Source: Bacillus sp. B-jedd
GTDB lineage: Bacteria > Bacillota > Bacilli > Bacillales > Cytobacillaceae
Assembly: GCF_000821085.1 (NCBI RefSeq)
Contig: NZ_CCXR01000001.1
Location: forward strand, 3,245,001-3,309,000
Length of the DNA stretch: 64,000 nucleotides
Direction: 5' to 3'
Each line of letters begins with the position of its first letter. Within the stretch, counting starts at the first letter, position 1. Positions 51,361 to 60,515 of the stretch are shown here, piece after piece. The translations under genes and the position numbers were made by a program. The notes beneath the pieces are model-generated. The model saw only the letters and a program-made list of their open reading frames with translations. It was not told the DNA's origin and searched no databases.

Positions 51361-51612
51361 TTAGACCAGCATCAATCTTGAGCCATTCTCGATGCCGAGT
51401 TCTGATACATACATGTTGATGTTGTAAATGATGCCCGAGGCCGCGTCGCAAAGGACGGCGTCGTGTGTAGCCTGATACTTCCCGTCCGAAAGCTCGCTGA
51501 GGAGCGCGGAAACTAGGGTGAGAACCTCGCTCATCTTGCTGTCGAGCGGGATGAATACGTCAAAGCTTTGGTTCGCAGCAGGCAGGCATACTTCAACAAG
51601 GACTTTATTCAT
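51361..51612 (-). CDS. yukD: YukD/EsaB-like ubiquitin-fold protein
   Basis: Small cytosolic protein of 83 residues with a ubiquitin-like fold: starts MNKVLVEVCLP, has a middle FIPLDSKMSEVLTLV and a final ENGSRLMLV. Length and pattern match YukD/EsaB, a conserved cytosolic component of Firmicute type VII systems that modulates secretion. The ATG overlaps the end of essC (GATGAATAA) after GGGAGG, so it is translationally coupled. Longer frames start inside essC and were not used. Confidence 0.85.
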   Translation of the reverse strand: MNKVLVEVCLPAANQSFDVFIPLDSKMSEVLTLVSALLSELSDGKYQATHDAVLCDAASGIIYNINMYVSELGIENGSRLMLV

Positions 51613-54600
51613 CGCTGTCATCCTCCCCATTCTCACCGCTTAATAGCTTTACAAGTACGCTCTTTCCTTTCAGGATCGAGAAGCCGAAGTCGCGGCTGAT
51701 GTCCTCGCGCATTTCAGAGGTTGTTTTTGCAGGCTTCAGATGGAATTGTTCTGTAATACCGCTGCCGACCCAAATGCCGTCAGTGCCGGTCAGGTGGCGT
51801 TTATACCATTTATCGAAGCTTAGTCCGGACAGGTTCCGGGATAGTTCGCCGAAGATAATCAAAATGTTGTAGCGTGCCTCGCCCTTTTCAAGGATCAAGT
51901 TCAACTTTTCGGACCCTTCTGGGGACAAGGTTTCCTTCAACGCGGATACCGAATTGATGACAATTATTTTTTGCTCGAAGCTTTCCGGTTCGGCGCCCTT
52001 TTCAAGCGCTTCTTTGTAAGAGTTGTTGCGGTAAACGACCAGGTTGAACAAGTCGTTGATCGCCGCATCGCACTCCTTCATCGTCGAGTAATAGGCAATG
52101 CCGCCGGCTTCCTGGCCAGCGAAGCTTTGCGGCGCATCGTAAATGGCGACATCCAGCCCGGCTTTCCCCGCCATCAGCACGGAAAACTCATGCAGGAACG
52201 GCAAATATTCGTCGCCTGCGGCCAGGACCATATTGATATACGAATTTCCGAACGGGTATTGATGCACGTTGAGCGAGTTTTTCTCGACGCCGATTGGGAG
52301 TGCCAGACTTTGCCCCGCTCCGATGGAATCCGCAAGGAAGTCGATATCGACTTTTTCCGGAAGGATCGGGATTTTTTTTGCAAAATAGCCCTGCCATTCG
52401 GTCTGCAGCTTCGCGCACGCCGCCTGGATGAACGGGTAAGGCACTGCGTCAGCTGTCACATGGGCGATTTGGAATTCGTAAACCTCTTCCCGTCTGATCA
52501 GCCCGCGCCCCTTGTATTTCGAAGGGAACAAGCCCTCCGTTTTCCCGACGACCGTCGAATAATCGGATTCATCATTTAATTGCAGCGTGATCAGCTGCTT
52601 GAAGTTTTGCAAAAGGCGGAAGCGGACAACGCTCGTGCCAAGTGCTGTCAGGACAAAGTAAATGCCATACTTCGTGCCTTCGCGCGACAGGAAGGAAACG
52701 GCTTCTTCCTTCTCCTCGTAAATCTCGGTGAACGCGGCAAAGTTGTTGATAGCCACAACAATCGATGGCATTTTATTGCCAGTCGCGGATACGTAGGATG
52801 CGAGATCTCCGCCGTAATCGGCGAACAGTTTCTTTCGGCGGCCGATTTCGGCCTGGAGCATTTTAAACAGATTGCTCACTTTCTCCCCTTCATAGGAAAG
52901 GATGACATCGCCGACATGCGGCGCCTTCGCGAACGCGCGCAGCGTTTCGGAAGAGAAGTCGAGCAAGTATATATTCACCTCATCCGGCGTGTGCTCGTGA
53001 ATGAGGGAGTAAACCATCGTGTTCAGGAAGGTCGTCTTCCCGCTTCCTGCCACTCCGTAAACAATCGTGTTGCCTTCCTCGGTCAGCGGCAGCGTCAGCA
53101 AGCATTGACGCTGTCTCGCCGGGTCGTCGTACTCGCCGATGACCGGGTTGAGGACGATTGAGCCCGCTGGATGAACAGTTGGGCAAGCGGTACTTGCCTC
53201 CGGTTCATTAGCTTTCGCAGGATCGATCTCGACCGTTGCGGAAACTTCCGCCCTGCCTGGCAGGATGCCGGATGGACTTGCGCTTTGAGCCGGCTGTTTC
53301 CTCGGGTCAAGCAGGAATGAGCGGGTCGGGCGGACGCCATGCCGCTTTTTGACATCCTCCAGTAAAATCATCGCTGCGATTGGTTCGAGCCACAGCGGCC
53401 GGACGGTGATTTTTTCTTCAGCTGCAATTTCGCTGAGGTAATCGGTGATGACATCCATCTGTTTTTTCGGATTGGCGAATTGGCCTTTCCGCTTATCGAT
53501 CTTCGCCTCTTTCAGCGGGCGCCCGTTCCGGTCGATGACGACAACGCTGCTGTCCTTTTCGGCGACAACCTTGTCTGACGGATAATACGGCGCTCCGGCC
53601 CAGGCGGACTGACCCATTTCAAACAGCTCATTATAGCCGACCTGGAGGTAGAACCGACCTGTATCGGTAAGCTCGGCTGCGTCAGGGCGCTTAAGCATAT
53701 CCATACTGTCGGCCCGTTCCTGGACCTTCAGGCTGACACGGAACTTGCTGTTTGCCCAAATCTGGTCGTCAACAACGCCGCTCGGCTTCTGGGTCGCGAG
53801 AATCAAGTGGACGCCGAGGCTTCGCCCAATTCGCGCCGCGCTGACGAGCTTCTGCATGAATTCAGGCTGCTGCGTCTTCAGCTCGGCGAACTCATCGGAG
53901 ATGATGAACAAGTGCTGGAGCGGTTCATCGACAATGCCTTCACGGAACAGTTTCTGGTACTTGTAAATATCAATATTGCTTTCGCCGACCTTTTTGCTCG
54001 CTTCTGCAAAAACGGACTGGCGACGCTTCAGCTCACTTTCAATCGAAACGAGTGAGCGTTTTATAGCAGCTCCATCAAGGTTCGTGATGATGCCCGCCGT
54101 ATGCGGCAGCTTTTCAAATGATTTCGCCATCCCTCCTCCTTTATAGTCGATGAGGATGAACGCAACCTCATGTGGATGGTAGTTGACGGCAAGCGATAAG
54201 ATATAGGAAATAATGAACTCACTTTTCCCGGAACCGGTCATCCCGGCGACGAGACCATGAGGACCATGGAATTTTTCATGCAAATCAAGCTTGAATGTCT
54301 CGCCCAGCGTATCGACGCCGACTGGCGCCTCAAGCGATTTCGTCGGGTCATTGTCCTTCCAGCGGGTCAGAGCATTCAAGTGCTCGACCTTGCCGACGCC
54401 GAACATTTCAAGGAAGGTGAGCATCTTCGGAAGATTGAACGCTCCGCCCGATGTATCGAGCTGGACATTCGAAAGCTTCACGCTGAGTGCGGTCGGGTCG
54501 GTATTCAGATAGATGTCAGGGACGAATGAAACAGACCTGCCAGTAATATCGCTTTTATCAAAAACCTTTCCGCTTTCTTTCTCTATTTCGACGACGGTCG

Positions 54601-56362
54601 TACATTCCTTCGGCAGGTTCTTCAGTTCGTCGTAGAACGTTACGACGCTGATATGTATGTGTTCTTTCTTGGAGTAAACCTGCTTCAGCATCTCGGCCCT
54701 GATTGCCAGCGGCCTGCTCAGGGCAAAAATAATGTAGTACGGCTTGACGTCCTCAAGCTCGCTTTCATTGATTTGCGAACGGTGTTCGATTTCTTTTTCA
54801 ATGTAGGCGGAGACTTCTTTCACTTCATTATGATTGGTGGCGATGAAGCGGAATTTGTTATCGTCGCTCCATACATGCGGCAGCCATTTTGTAAAACCGA
54901 AATCATCCTGCTCGGATTCGTCGAAAATGAACACCATTTTTACTTCGTCATAGCTGTAAAGGGCGGCGATCTGGATGATGAGCCCTTTTGCAAATTCAAT
55001 CGTCTGTTTTCGGTCGCCAATGACGCCGGAAATGTGATTTTCATAGAAGGATAATGTAATAGGAATATTTTTTAGGACTTTAGGATCCTCGCAAAGGGTG
55101 AACAGTTCTTCCTGCAGGTTGTCATCATCAATGCTGAACTTTTTCTCCGAGTAGTTAATATCGGCAGCCATTAGTCCGTCTCCGATGCCAGCCCGTATTC
55201 TCAAAAAGTCATTCTGTCCTGGCCCACGCTCCCATAGATTGCGTTGGACATTCTGGATTCTTGCGACAGAATCCTCGATCGGGACGTAATTCTCGCGGAG
55301 GATTTCCTCCTGGCGTTCCGCTTCCTCGCTGAACATGACCGCGACTCTGTCCAAATACGCTTTATACTTTTCCTGGCGGATTTTCTCTTTTTTGCGCCTC
55401 CGCCTTCTGTCATATCTTTTTGTCAAAATTGGCCATAAAACTGTGCCCAGGAGCATGCTCGCCGACATGACGATCGATGGAATCGCCGGCCTGATATCGC
55501 CGGTGGTCATCGCTCTGCTGACCGCGAACACGGCGATCGACATCGATGCCATCCCCATCGTCATCGACGGGCCGATCAAGAACATAATTGGGAGTTCATC
55601 GCCAATTGCGTTCGGCGGCGGCGAGTCAATTTTGAAAACAGGCTTGTCAAGGTCACGTTTAAAGCGCGGCGAGCGGTAGAAATAATCCGGCTGCGGGAGC
55701 TCGAAGTCCTCTTCTTCCTCATCCACCTGCTCGGGTTTCTGGCTGATGAACGGCTTCAGCGCCTGGCTGCCGATGTGGACAGAGCCGCCAGGATTATTTA
55801 AGGCGATAAAGTGGTTCCCGACAATCAGCTTGAAGCCCATGATATAAATCATATCGCCGTATTTCAGGCTCTTTTTCGCCACTCTCTCGCCATCGACGAA
55901 AGTCCCATTCGTGCTCGAAAGGTCGGTGATTTGCCATTGCCCATCCTGGTAAGAAAGTGTGGCATGCGCTGAGGAGACGAACTGGTTGCCAAGGACGATG
56001 TCATTTTGCCCGGACCTGCCGATTGTGATGTCCATGTCCCTGTCGGCCAAGTACTTCATGAACGTCTGGCGATCCTCCGTATTCGGCTCAGTAAAAATAA
56101 GCGCCTTGTTATCAGAATCATTCAAGGATAAATGATAAATGCTCAATGGCTTAAGAACGGCGCTCCGAACCGGCTGGCCTGAATGGTCACGCACCTTTAC
56201 ATCCTTATTGGACTTTAGGGCCCATTCCCCATTCATCCCCTCAATTCCGATCACCTTCCGGACAGACTCCCCAACAACCTCAGAAACCCAATACTGCCCA
56301 GTCACCTTATCCGGAAGCGTAATCGAACTCAATCTATTATCATTAATAAGCGATACAATCAT
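51605..56362 (-). CDS. essC: Type VII secretion ATPase EssC
   Basis: Membrane motor of 1585 residues that drives type VII export. Two N-terminal FHA domains (a divergent one to about 95, then 110-190 with ITIGRSGQN, SSAHATL and STNGTFVDG) precede two membrane helices at about 258-312. FtsK/SpoIIIE domain 1 has Walker A GMTGSGKS at 707-714, Walker B FILIDYKGG and ISDEFAEL. Domain 2 has GVAGSGKT at 1103-1110 and YLLDFSS. The C-terminal third domain (about 1370-1585) has no Walker A, so it is probably non-catalytic and may select substrates. The ATG at 56362 follows GGGAGG by 7 bases; the frame extends 27 codons further upstream. It is the first gene of the locus. Confidence 0.96.
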   Translation of the reverse strand: MIVSLINDNRLSSITLPDKVTGQYWVSEVVGESVRKVIGIEGMNGEWALKSNKDVKVRDHSGQPVRSAVLKPLSIYHLSLNDSDNKALIFTEPNTEDRQTFMKYLADRDMDITIGRSGQNDIVLGNQFVSSAHATLSYQDGQWQITDLSSTNGTFVDGERVAKKSLKYGDMIYIMGFKLIVGNHFIALNNPGGSVHIGSQALKPFISQKPEQVDEEEEDFELPQPDYFYRSPRFKRDLDKPVFKIDSPPPNAIGDELPIMFLIGPSMTMGMASMSIAVFAVSRAMTTGDIRPAIPSIVMSASMLLGTVLWPILTKRYDRRRRRKKEKIRQEKYKAYLDRVAVMFSEEAERQEEILRENYVPIEDSVARIQNVQRNLWERGPGQNDFLRIRAGIGDGLMAADINYSEKKFSIDDDNLQEELFTLCEDPKVLKNIPITLSFYENHISGVIGDRKQTIEFAKGLIIQIAALYSYDEVKMVFIFDESEQDDFGFTKWLPHVWSDDNKFRFIATNHNEVKEVSAYIEKEIEHRSQINESELEDVKPYYIIFALSRPLAIRAEMLKQVYSKKEHIHISVVTFYDELKNLPKECTTVVEIEKESGKVFDKSDITGRSVSFVPDIYLNTDPTALSVKLSNVQLDTSGGAFNLPKMLTFLEMFGVGKVEHLNALTRWKDNDPTKSLEAPVGVDTLGETFKLDLHEKFHGPHGLVAGMTGSGKSEFIISYILSLAVNYHPHEVAFILIDYKGGGMAKSFEKLPHTAGIITNLDGAAIKRSLVSIESELKRRQSVFAEASKKVGESNIDIYKYQKLFREGIVDEPLQHLFIISDEFAELKTQQPEFMQKLVSAARIGRSLGVHLILATQKPSGVVDDQIWANSKFRVSLKVQERADSMDMLKRPDAAELTDTGRFYLQVGYNELFEMGQSAWAGAPYYPSDKVVAEKDSSVVVIDRNGRPLKEAKIDKRKGQFANPKKQMDVITDYLSEIAAEEKITVRPLWLEPIAAMILLEDVKKRHGVRPTRSFLLDPRKQPAQSASPSGILPGRAEVSATVEIDPAKANEPEASTACPTVHPAGSIVLNPVIGEYDDPARQRQCLLTLPLTEEGNTIVYGVAGSGKTTFLNTMVYSLIHEHTPDEVNIYLLDFSSETLRAFAKAPHVGDVILSYEGEKVSNLFKMLQAEIGRRKKLFADYGGDLASYVSATGNKMPSIVVAINNFAAFTEIYEEKEEAVSFLSREGTKYGIYFVLTALGTSVVRFRLLQNFKQLITLQLNDESDYSTVVGKTEGLFPSKYKGRGLIRREEVYEFQIAHVTADAVPYPFIQAACAKLQTEWQGYFAKKIPILPEKVDIDFLADSIGAGQSLALPIGVEKNSLNVHQYPFGNSYINMVLAAGDEYLPFLHEFSVLMAGKAGLDVAIYDAPQSFAGQEAGGIAYYSTMKECDAAINDLFNLVVYRNNSYKEALEKGAEPESFEQKIIVINSVSALKETLSPEGSEKLNLILEKGEARYNILIIFGELSRNLSGLSFDKWYKRHLTGTDGIWVGSGITEQFHLKPAKTTSEMREDISRDFGFSILKGKSVLVKLLSGENGEDDSDE

Positions 56363-56412
56363 AAGAGAACCTCCCATCAAACCACTCAAAATCAACAACC
56401 CGCAACCTCCCC

Positions 56413-56443
56413 ATGAAGCGGGGGGACGGTTCAAGTGCACCAT
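56413..56443 (+). repeat. GGGGACGG-type repeat, half copy
   Basis: ATGAAGCGGGGGGACGGTTCAAGTGCACCATT matches the left arm of the short dyad family, with no right arm. It lies just upstream of essC. The 416-base gap from 56363 to 56778 also holds the terminator and the full dyad listed next; no clear essC promoter was recognised. Confidence 0.5.
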
Positions 56444-56640
56444 TTTTTATTTTAATTAGCTTCTACCTATATATATAGTGGAAACTTAAGAGATATTTTA
56501 CCATTTCCCAACCATATTTCATTGCAAAAAGCTGGATTTTTTACCAATTTTCAAAAAATGGGCTAAACGTCACATGTTGTCGAAAAAGAAACTTTGCTGT
56601 TTATAGGACTTTTGGTTCACTATCAGGAAAATGAAGGCAG

Positions 56641-56668
56641 AAAAAAAGGGCGCCCAGCCTGCGTCCTT
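56641..56668 (-). terminator. Terminator after the transketolase genes
   Basis: AAGGACGC pairs with GCGCCCTT (one wobble) around a 6-base loop and is followed on the minus strand by TTTTTTT. It is about 110 bases after the transketolase C-subunit stop and separates that operon from essC. Confidence 0.7.
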
Positions 56669-56720
56669 TTGCAGAGTATACCGTTGAATTAGGAGAGGTT
56701 TGAGATAGGTGAGGCAAGTA

Positions 56721-56775
56721 GCCGGTTTCAGCGCTTCCTTACGGTGTCGAAGGAAGCGGCGGAACCGTTTCCCCT
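56721..56775 (+). repeat. GGGGACGG-type dyad repeat
   Basis: CCGGTTTCAGCGCTTCCTTACGG and a right arm GAAGGAAGCGGCGGAACCGTTTCCCC form a hairpin. It lies immediately after the transketolase C-subunit stop. Confidence 0.65.
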
Positions 56776-56778
56776 GGA

Positions 56779-57726
56779 TTATCGTGCGGCGTTTGCGATG
56801 TCGCGTGCGGTTAGTTTGTAGTATTGCTTGAGGTAGTCGGTTTTGCCGACTTGGCCGAATTGTTCTTTGACGCCGATTCGTTTCATTTTGGTTGGGCGGT
56901 GTTCGCTAAGGACTTCGGCGACTGCGCTGCCCAGTCCGCCAATCGCGTTGTGGTTTTCGGCGGTGATGATGAAGTTTGTTTTTTCAGCATATTGAACGAT
57001 TAATTGTGTATCAATTGGCTTGATAGAATACATATCGATGACGGCCGCTTCAATTCCGGATCCTGCGAGCAAATCTGCGGCCCGCAGTGCTTCCGCGACC
57101 ATGATTCCGCAGGCGATGATTGCCACATCGCTGCCGTCTCGCACAACCTTGCCCTTTCCGCGCTCGAAAACCTCCCCTGCCTCATACAGCTTGACGGCTT
57201 TCTTGCGGATTGTGCGGATATAGTGAATGCCGTATTCTCTTGCGCTTTGTCTGAGCAATGACTTGAGCATCGTTGCGTCGCTTGCCTCGTATACTGTAGC
57301 TTCCGGAATAAGGCGGGCAAGGCCAATGTCTTCAAAAGACATATGCGTTCCTCCGTTGTGTTCGGCGGTTACCCCGGCATCTGACCCGAGAATTTTCAAA
57401 TTCAGCCTTGCGTAGGCGCCTGAAACGAAAAGCTGGTCGAATGCACGCCTCGTCGCGAATTGCGCGAACGTATGGATGAAAGGAATTTTGCCGGTCAGCG
57501 ATAGGCCAGCGGCTACGCCCATCATGTTGGCCTCCATTATCCCGCAATTGATAATCTGTCCGGGGATTTGCTTCGCGATTTTATTCGTGGAAATCGCGCT
57601 CATCAGATCGGCTTCGAGCCCAATGACCTCGGGGCTTGCCAGTGCAAGTTCGAGAAGCGTTTCCGCATAAGCCTGGCGCATTTCCAGCTGGTCGAATTCG
57701 TAGGTACGGATTGCTCCTTCTATCAT
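56779..57726 (-). CDS. Transketolase, C-terminal subunit
   Basis: Cytosolic protein of 315 residues, the pyrimidine-binding and C-terminal half of a split transketolase. It has GLEADLMSA, the glutamate region INCGIMEANMMGVAAGLSL that activates thiamine diphosphate, HTFAQFATRRAFDQ, and TAENHNAIGGLGSAVAEVL near the end. It overlaps the N-terminal subunit by 4 bases (ATGA). Split transketolases next to ascorbate-type PTS genes are common in Firmicutes and feed pentose or sugar-acid products into the pentose phosphate pathway. Confidence 0.94.
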   Translation of the reverse strand: MIEGAIRTYEFDQLEMRQAYAETLLELALASPEVIGLEADLMSAISTNKIAKQIPGQIINCGIMEANMMGVAAGLSLTGKIPFIHTFAQFATRRAFDQLFVSGAYARLNLKILGSDAGVTAEHNGGTHMSFEDIGLARLIPEATVYEASDATMLKSLLRQSAREYGIHYIRTIRKKAVKLYEAGEVFERGKGKVVRDGSDVAIIACGIMVAEALRAADLLAGSGIEAAVIDMYSIKPIDTQLIVQYAEKTNFIITAENHNAIGGLGSAVAEVLSEHRPTKMKRIGVKEQFGQVGKTDYLKQYYKLTARDIANAAR

Positions 57727-58574
57727 ACTGCCGCCTCCTTTCCAAGCTTCTGTTCAAGCTCTTTGATTTTTGCAAAAATCGCCTGTTCGTCCCCCTCGGT
57801 GGGGCGGAGATGGTGATTGTCCTTTAGCGCTTCAAGGTAAGGAACGCCCTGGCCTTTTACTGTATCGAGGATAATCGCGACTGGTCTTGATTGCTGAGCT
57901 TTTCCTTTTTGAATCGCCTCTTGGATTTCCCGGAGCGAACCTCCGTCCACTTTTAAGGTGTAAAACCCGAATGCGTCAAATTTTTTGCCAAAATCAAACG
58001 GGTTGATGATCTCCTTCGTCGGTCCGTCCAGCTGCTTTTTATTGTCATCCACGAAAACGAACAGGCGGTTCAGCTCGTGGTGGGCCGCGAACTGGATAGC
58101 TTCCCAACACTGGCCCTCGTTCAGCTCACCATCGCCGACAATGCAATATGTATCGTTTTCGCGGCTAGACAGCTTATGCGACAGGGCTACACCAACAGCG
58201 GCGGATAGTCCCTGCCCGAGCGAGCCGGTCGTCATATCCACCCCAGGAGTCAGGTTACGGTCAGGATGGGAAGGAAGGGTCGTGCCATTCTGATTGAGTG
58301 TATAGAGCACCTTTTCAGGAAAGAATCCTTTCAGGGCAAGCGCGGCATAAAGCGCCGGGCCCCCATGCCCCTTTGACAATATAAAATAATCCCGGCTATC
58401 CCAGCGCGGATTCTCCACATCTACCCGCATCACCCCGCCATATAAAACAGCAAGCGCCTCCACAATAGACAAGCTCCCTCCATAATGCCCAAACCCTAAC
58501 TGAAACAATGTCTTCAACATCAATAGCCGAATCTCATCCCTAAACCTTCCCAGCTGTTCAAAATCCCTTTCCAT
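57723..58574 (-). CDS. Transketolase, N-terminal (ThDP-binding) subunit
   Basis: Protein of 283 residues, the thiamine-diphosphate-binding half. The ThDP motif is GDGELNEGQCWEAIQFAAHH with the NKK(Q) end at VDDNKKQ; other landmarks are FILSKGHGGPALYAAL and TGSLGQGLSAAVG. ATG 58574 follows GGGGGC; an in-frame TTG at 58601 is less likely. It starts about 90 bases after the EIIC gene. Confidence 0.94.
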   Translation of the reverse strand: MERDFEQLGRFRDEIRLLMLKTLFQLGFGHYGGSLSIVEALAVLYGGVMRVDVENPRWDSRDYFILSKGHGGPALYAALALKGFFPEKVLYTLNQNGTTLPSHPDRNLTPGVDMTTGSLGQGLSAAVGVALSHKLSSRENDTYCIVGDGELNEGQCWEAIQFAAHHELNRLFVFVDDNKKQLDGPTKEIINPFDFGKKFDAFGFYTLKVDGGSLREIQEAIQKGKAQQSRPVAIILDTVKGQGVPYLEALKDNHHLRPTEGDEQAIFAKIKELEQKLGKEAAV

Positions 58575-58599
58575 CTTTCGGATGCCCCCTTTAGGAAAC

Positions 58600-58661
58600 A
58601 AGAGACGGTTCGGGCTGCATCATTCAGTACCCGAATGATGCGCCGGAACCGTCCCCTGCCT
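58600..58661 (+). repeat. GGGGACGG-type dyad repeat, complete copy
   Basis: GACGGTTCGGGCTGCATCATTCAG..., then ACCCGAATGATGCGCCGGAACCGTCCCC. The arms pair over about 20 bases. It lies between the EIIC stop (58665) and the transketolase start, so it may reduce read-through or protect the upstream mRNA. Confidence 0.7.
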
Positions 58662-58664
58662 CAT

Positions 58665-60035
58665 TTATGCTTGAATTTTCGCTGATGGTGTTTTGCTTTT
58701 GCCCATGTATCCTGCTGCGATGGCAATGATGACAAGGGCAACGACAGTAATAGTGACGCCGGTGGCACCCAGGTGGTTGGCGATGTTGCCCAGGAAGATG
58801 CCAGTAGCGCCGAAGTCGCTGTCCGAGAAAGTAGTGTTGGCGAAGCCAAGGTCACCTAGGACTGGGAGCAGGAAGACCGGCAGGAAGGTGATCAGCAGGC
58901 CGTTAGCGAACGAGCCAATCGTCGCTCCGCGGATACCGCCAGTCGCATTCCCGAATACGCCGGCTGTCGCACCGGTGAAAAAGTGCGGGACAACTCCCGG
59001 CAAAATGATGACCGCGCCGGCGAAACCAAGAATCGCCATGCCGACAATCCCGCCGAGGAAGCTGCAGAAAAATCCGATCAGCACAGCATTTGGGGCGTAT
59101 GGGAAAACGATCGGGCAGTCGAGCGCAGGCTTGGAATCCGGTACGAGCCGCGAAGAAATCCCTTTAAAGGCAGGGACAATTTCGGCGAGCACAAGACGGA
59201 CGCCAGCAAGGATAACGAAAACCCCAGCAGCGAAGGTGACTGCCTGAAGGATTGAAAAGACGAGATAATGCGTGCCGCCGCTCAGCTCGCTTTCCACGTA
59301 GGCGGGGCCGGCAAACATGGCGATAATCAAGTAAAGAATCGACATTGTCAATGCGATCGTTACAGAACTGTCGCGTAAAAACCCGAGCCCTTTCGGGAAG
59401 TTGATTTCCTCCGTCGACTTAGATCCTTTGCCGACTGCCTTGCCGACAAGTCCGGAAAGAACATAGCCAAGGCTCGAAAAATGGCCGAAACCGACGTTGT
59501 TATGGCCGGTGATTTTCCTCATAAACGGCTGGCAAATTGCCGGGAACACAGCCATTGTTAAACCGAGAGCAAGTGAACCGACAATAATCATCGGAACGCC
59601 CTTCAGCCCGGAAACAACAAGGATGACCGCGAGCATGCAGGCCATATAAAGCGTATGGTGCCCTGTCAAAAAGATGTACTTCAGCTTCGTAAATCTGGCA
59701 ATCAGGATATTGGCGAGCATCCCGAAGAACATGATGAACGCCGTTGCACTGCCATACTCGGTAAGCGCCATCGCGACGATCGCCTCGTTGTTCGGTACGA
59801 CGCCGTTGACATTGAACGCCTCCTGGAACATCTTCCCGAACGGCTCAAGCGATCCGACCAGAATACCCGCGCCAGCAGCAATAACGATAAATCCTAAGAA
59901 TGATTTCGTTGTACCTTTAATAACATCGCTGGCTGGCTTTTTCTGCAGAATCAGCCCAATCAGTGAGATAAGCGCAATCAGGACAGCAGGCTGGCTTAAA
60001 ATATCCATAACCAGCTTAAGCAATCTTTCTCCCAT
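58665..60035 (-). CDS. ulaA: PTS ascorbate-type EIIC permease (UlaA-like)
   Basis: Inner-membrane carrier of 456 residues with about eleven helices. UlaA-type features are FLTGHHTLYMACML, GHNNVGFGHFSSLGYVLSGL, and VVPHFFTGATAGVFGNATGG. It moves L-ascorbate or a related sugar acid with phosphorylation by EIIB. ATG 60035 follows GGAGG by 7 bases. The EIIB gene lies 87 bases upstream and an EIIA-like domain is present only inside the PRD regulator, so the EIIA may be encoded elsewhere or supplied by that domain. No ulaD/E/F genes were seen, so the substrate is uncertain. Confidence 0.9.
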   Translation of the reverse strand: MGERLLKLVMDILSQPAVLIALISLIGLILQKKPASDVIKGTTKSFLGFIVIAAGAGILVGSLEPFGKMFQEAFNVNGVVPNNEAIVAMALTEYGSATAFIMFFGMLANILIARFTKLKYIFLTGHHTLYMACMLAVILVVSGLKGVPMIIVGSLALGLTMAVFPAICQPFMRKITGHNNVGFGHFSSLGYVLSGLVGKAVGKGSKSTEEINFPKGLGFLRDSSVTIALTMSILYLIIAMFAGPAYVESELSGGTHYLVFSILQAVTFAAGVFVILAGVRLVLAEIVPAFKGISSRLVPDSKPALDCPIVFPYAPNAVLIGFFCSFLGGIVGMAILGFAGAVIILPGVVPHFFTGATAGVFGNATGGIRGATIGSFANGLLITFLPVFLLPVLGDLGFANTTFSDSDFGATGIFLGNIANHLGATGVTITVVALVIIAIAAGYMGKSKTPSAKIQA

Positions 60036-60122
60036 TGGTAATCCTCCTTTTTTGTCAAAAATAATCATTTTTGCGAGGAACAGCTCTTACTTTCAAAATT
60101 AGGGAAGAAGGCGAAACGGATT

Positions 60123-60404
60123 CTAAAGGACACCTTTCCGTTGCAGCGCTTCAGAAAGTTTTTCGCGGATGCCATCCATGTCGATGATGCTGTCGATAAC
60201 AACAAGCTCCCCGAGGTGCGAGGCGCCTTCCGCGATATCTTTTGCACAAATGAACAAATCAGCCTGATCAGGCGTTGCGGAACTTAAATCTGAATGCTCG
60301 ACCTCGATTCCGGTTAAGCCAAGTTCCGACAAGACTTGCTGCACATTCATTTCCAGCATGAAACTGCTCCCAAGCCCGGATCCGCACACAGCCAAAATCT
60401 TCAT
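60123..60404 (-). CDS. ulaB: PTS lactose/ascorbate-type EIIB (UlaB-like)
   Basis: Cytosolic phosphocarrier of 93 residues. The N-terminal phosphorylation loop CGSGLGSSFMLEMNV has the active Cys at position 7, followed by a Rossmann-like fold. Short length and loop match UlaB/SgaB. It opens the PTS-transketolase operon, 111 bases after the PRD regulator gene stop. Confidence 0.93.
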   Translation of the reverse strand: MKILAVCGSGLGSSFMLEMNVQQVLSELGLTGIEVEHSDLSSATPDQADLFICAKDIAEGASHLGELVVIDSIIDMDGIREKLSEALQRKGVL

Positions 60405-60515
60405 CCAATCCCCTCCTTTCCTTCATTAAATATGAAACATTAAATACAAGCTTTTTTGATTGTCCTAGATCAGACAGCTGACTCCCTCCGCATTCTTTCA
60501 TTCGTTGGCACGGTT

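Noticed and set aside
52580..53161. 193-residue antisense ORF in essC
   Set aside because: It falls inside the conserved second ATPase domain of EssC and has no start signal.
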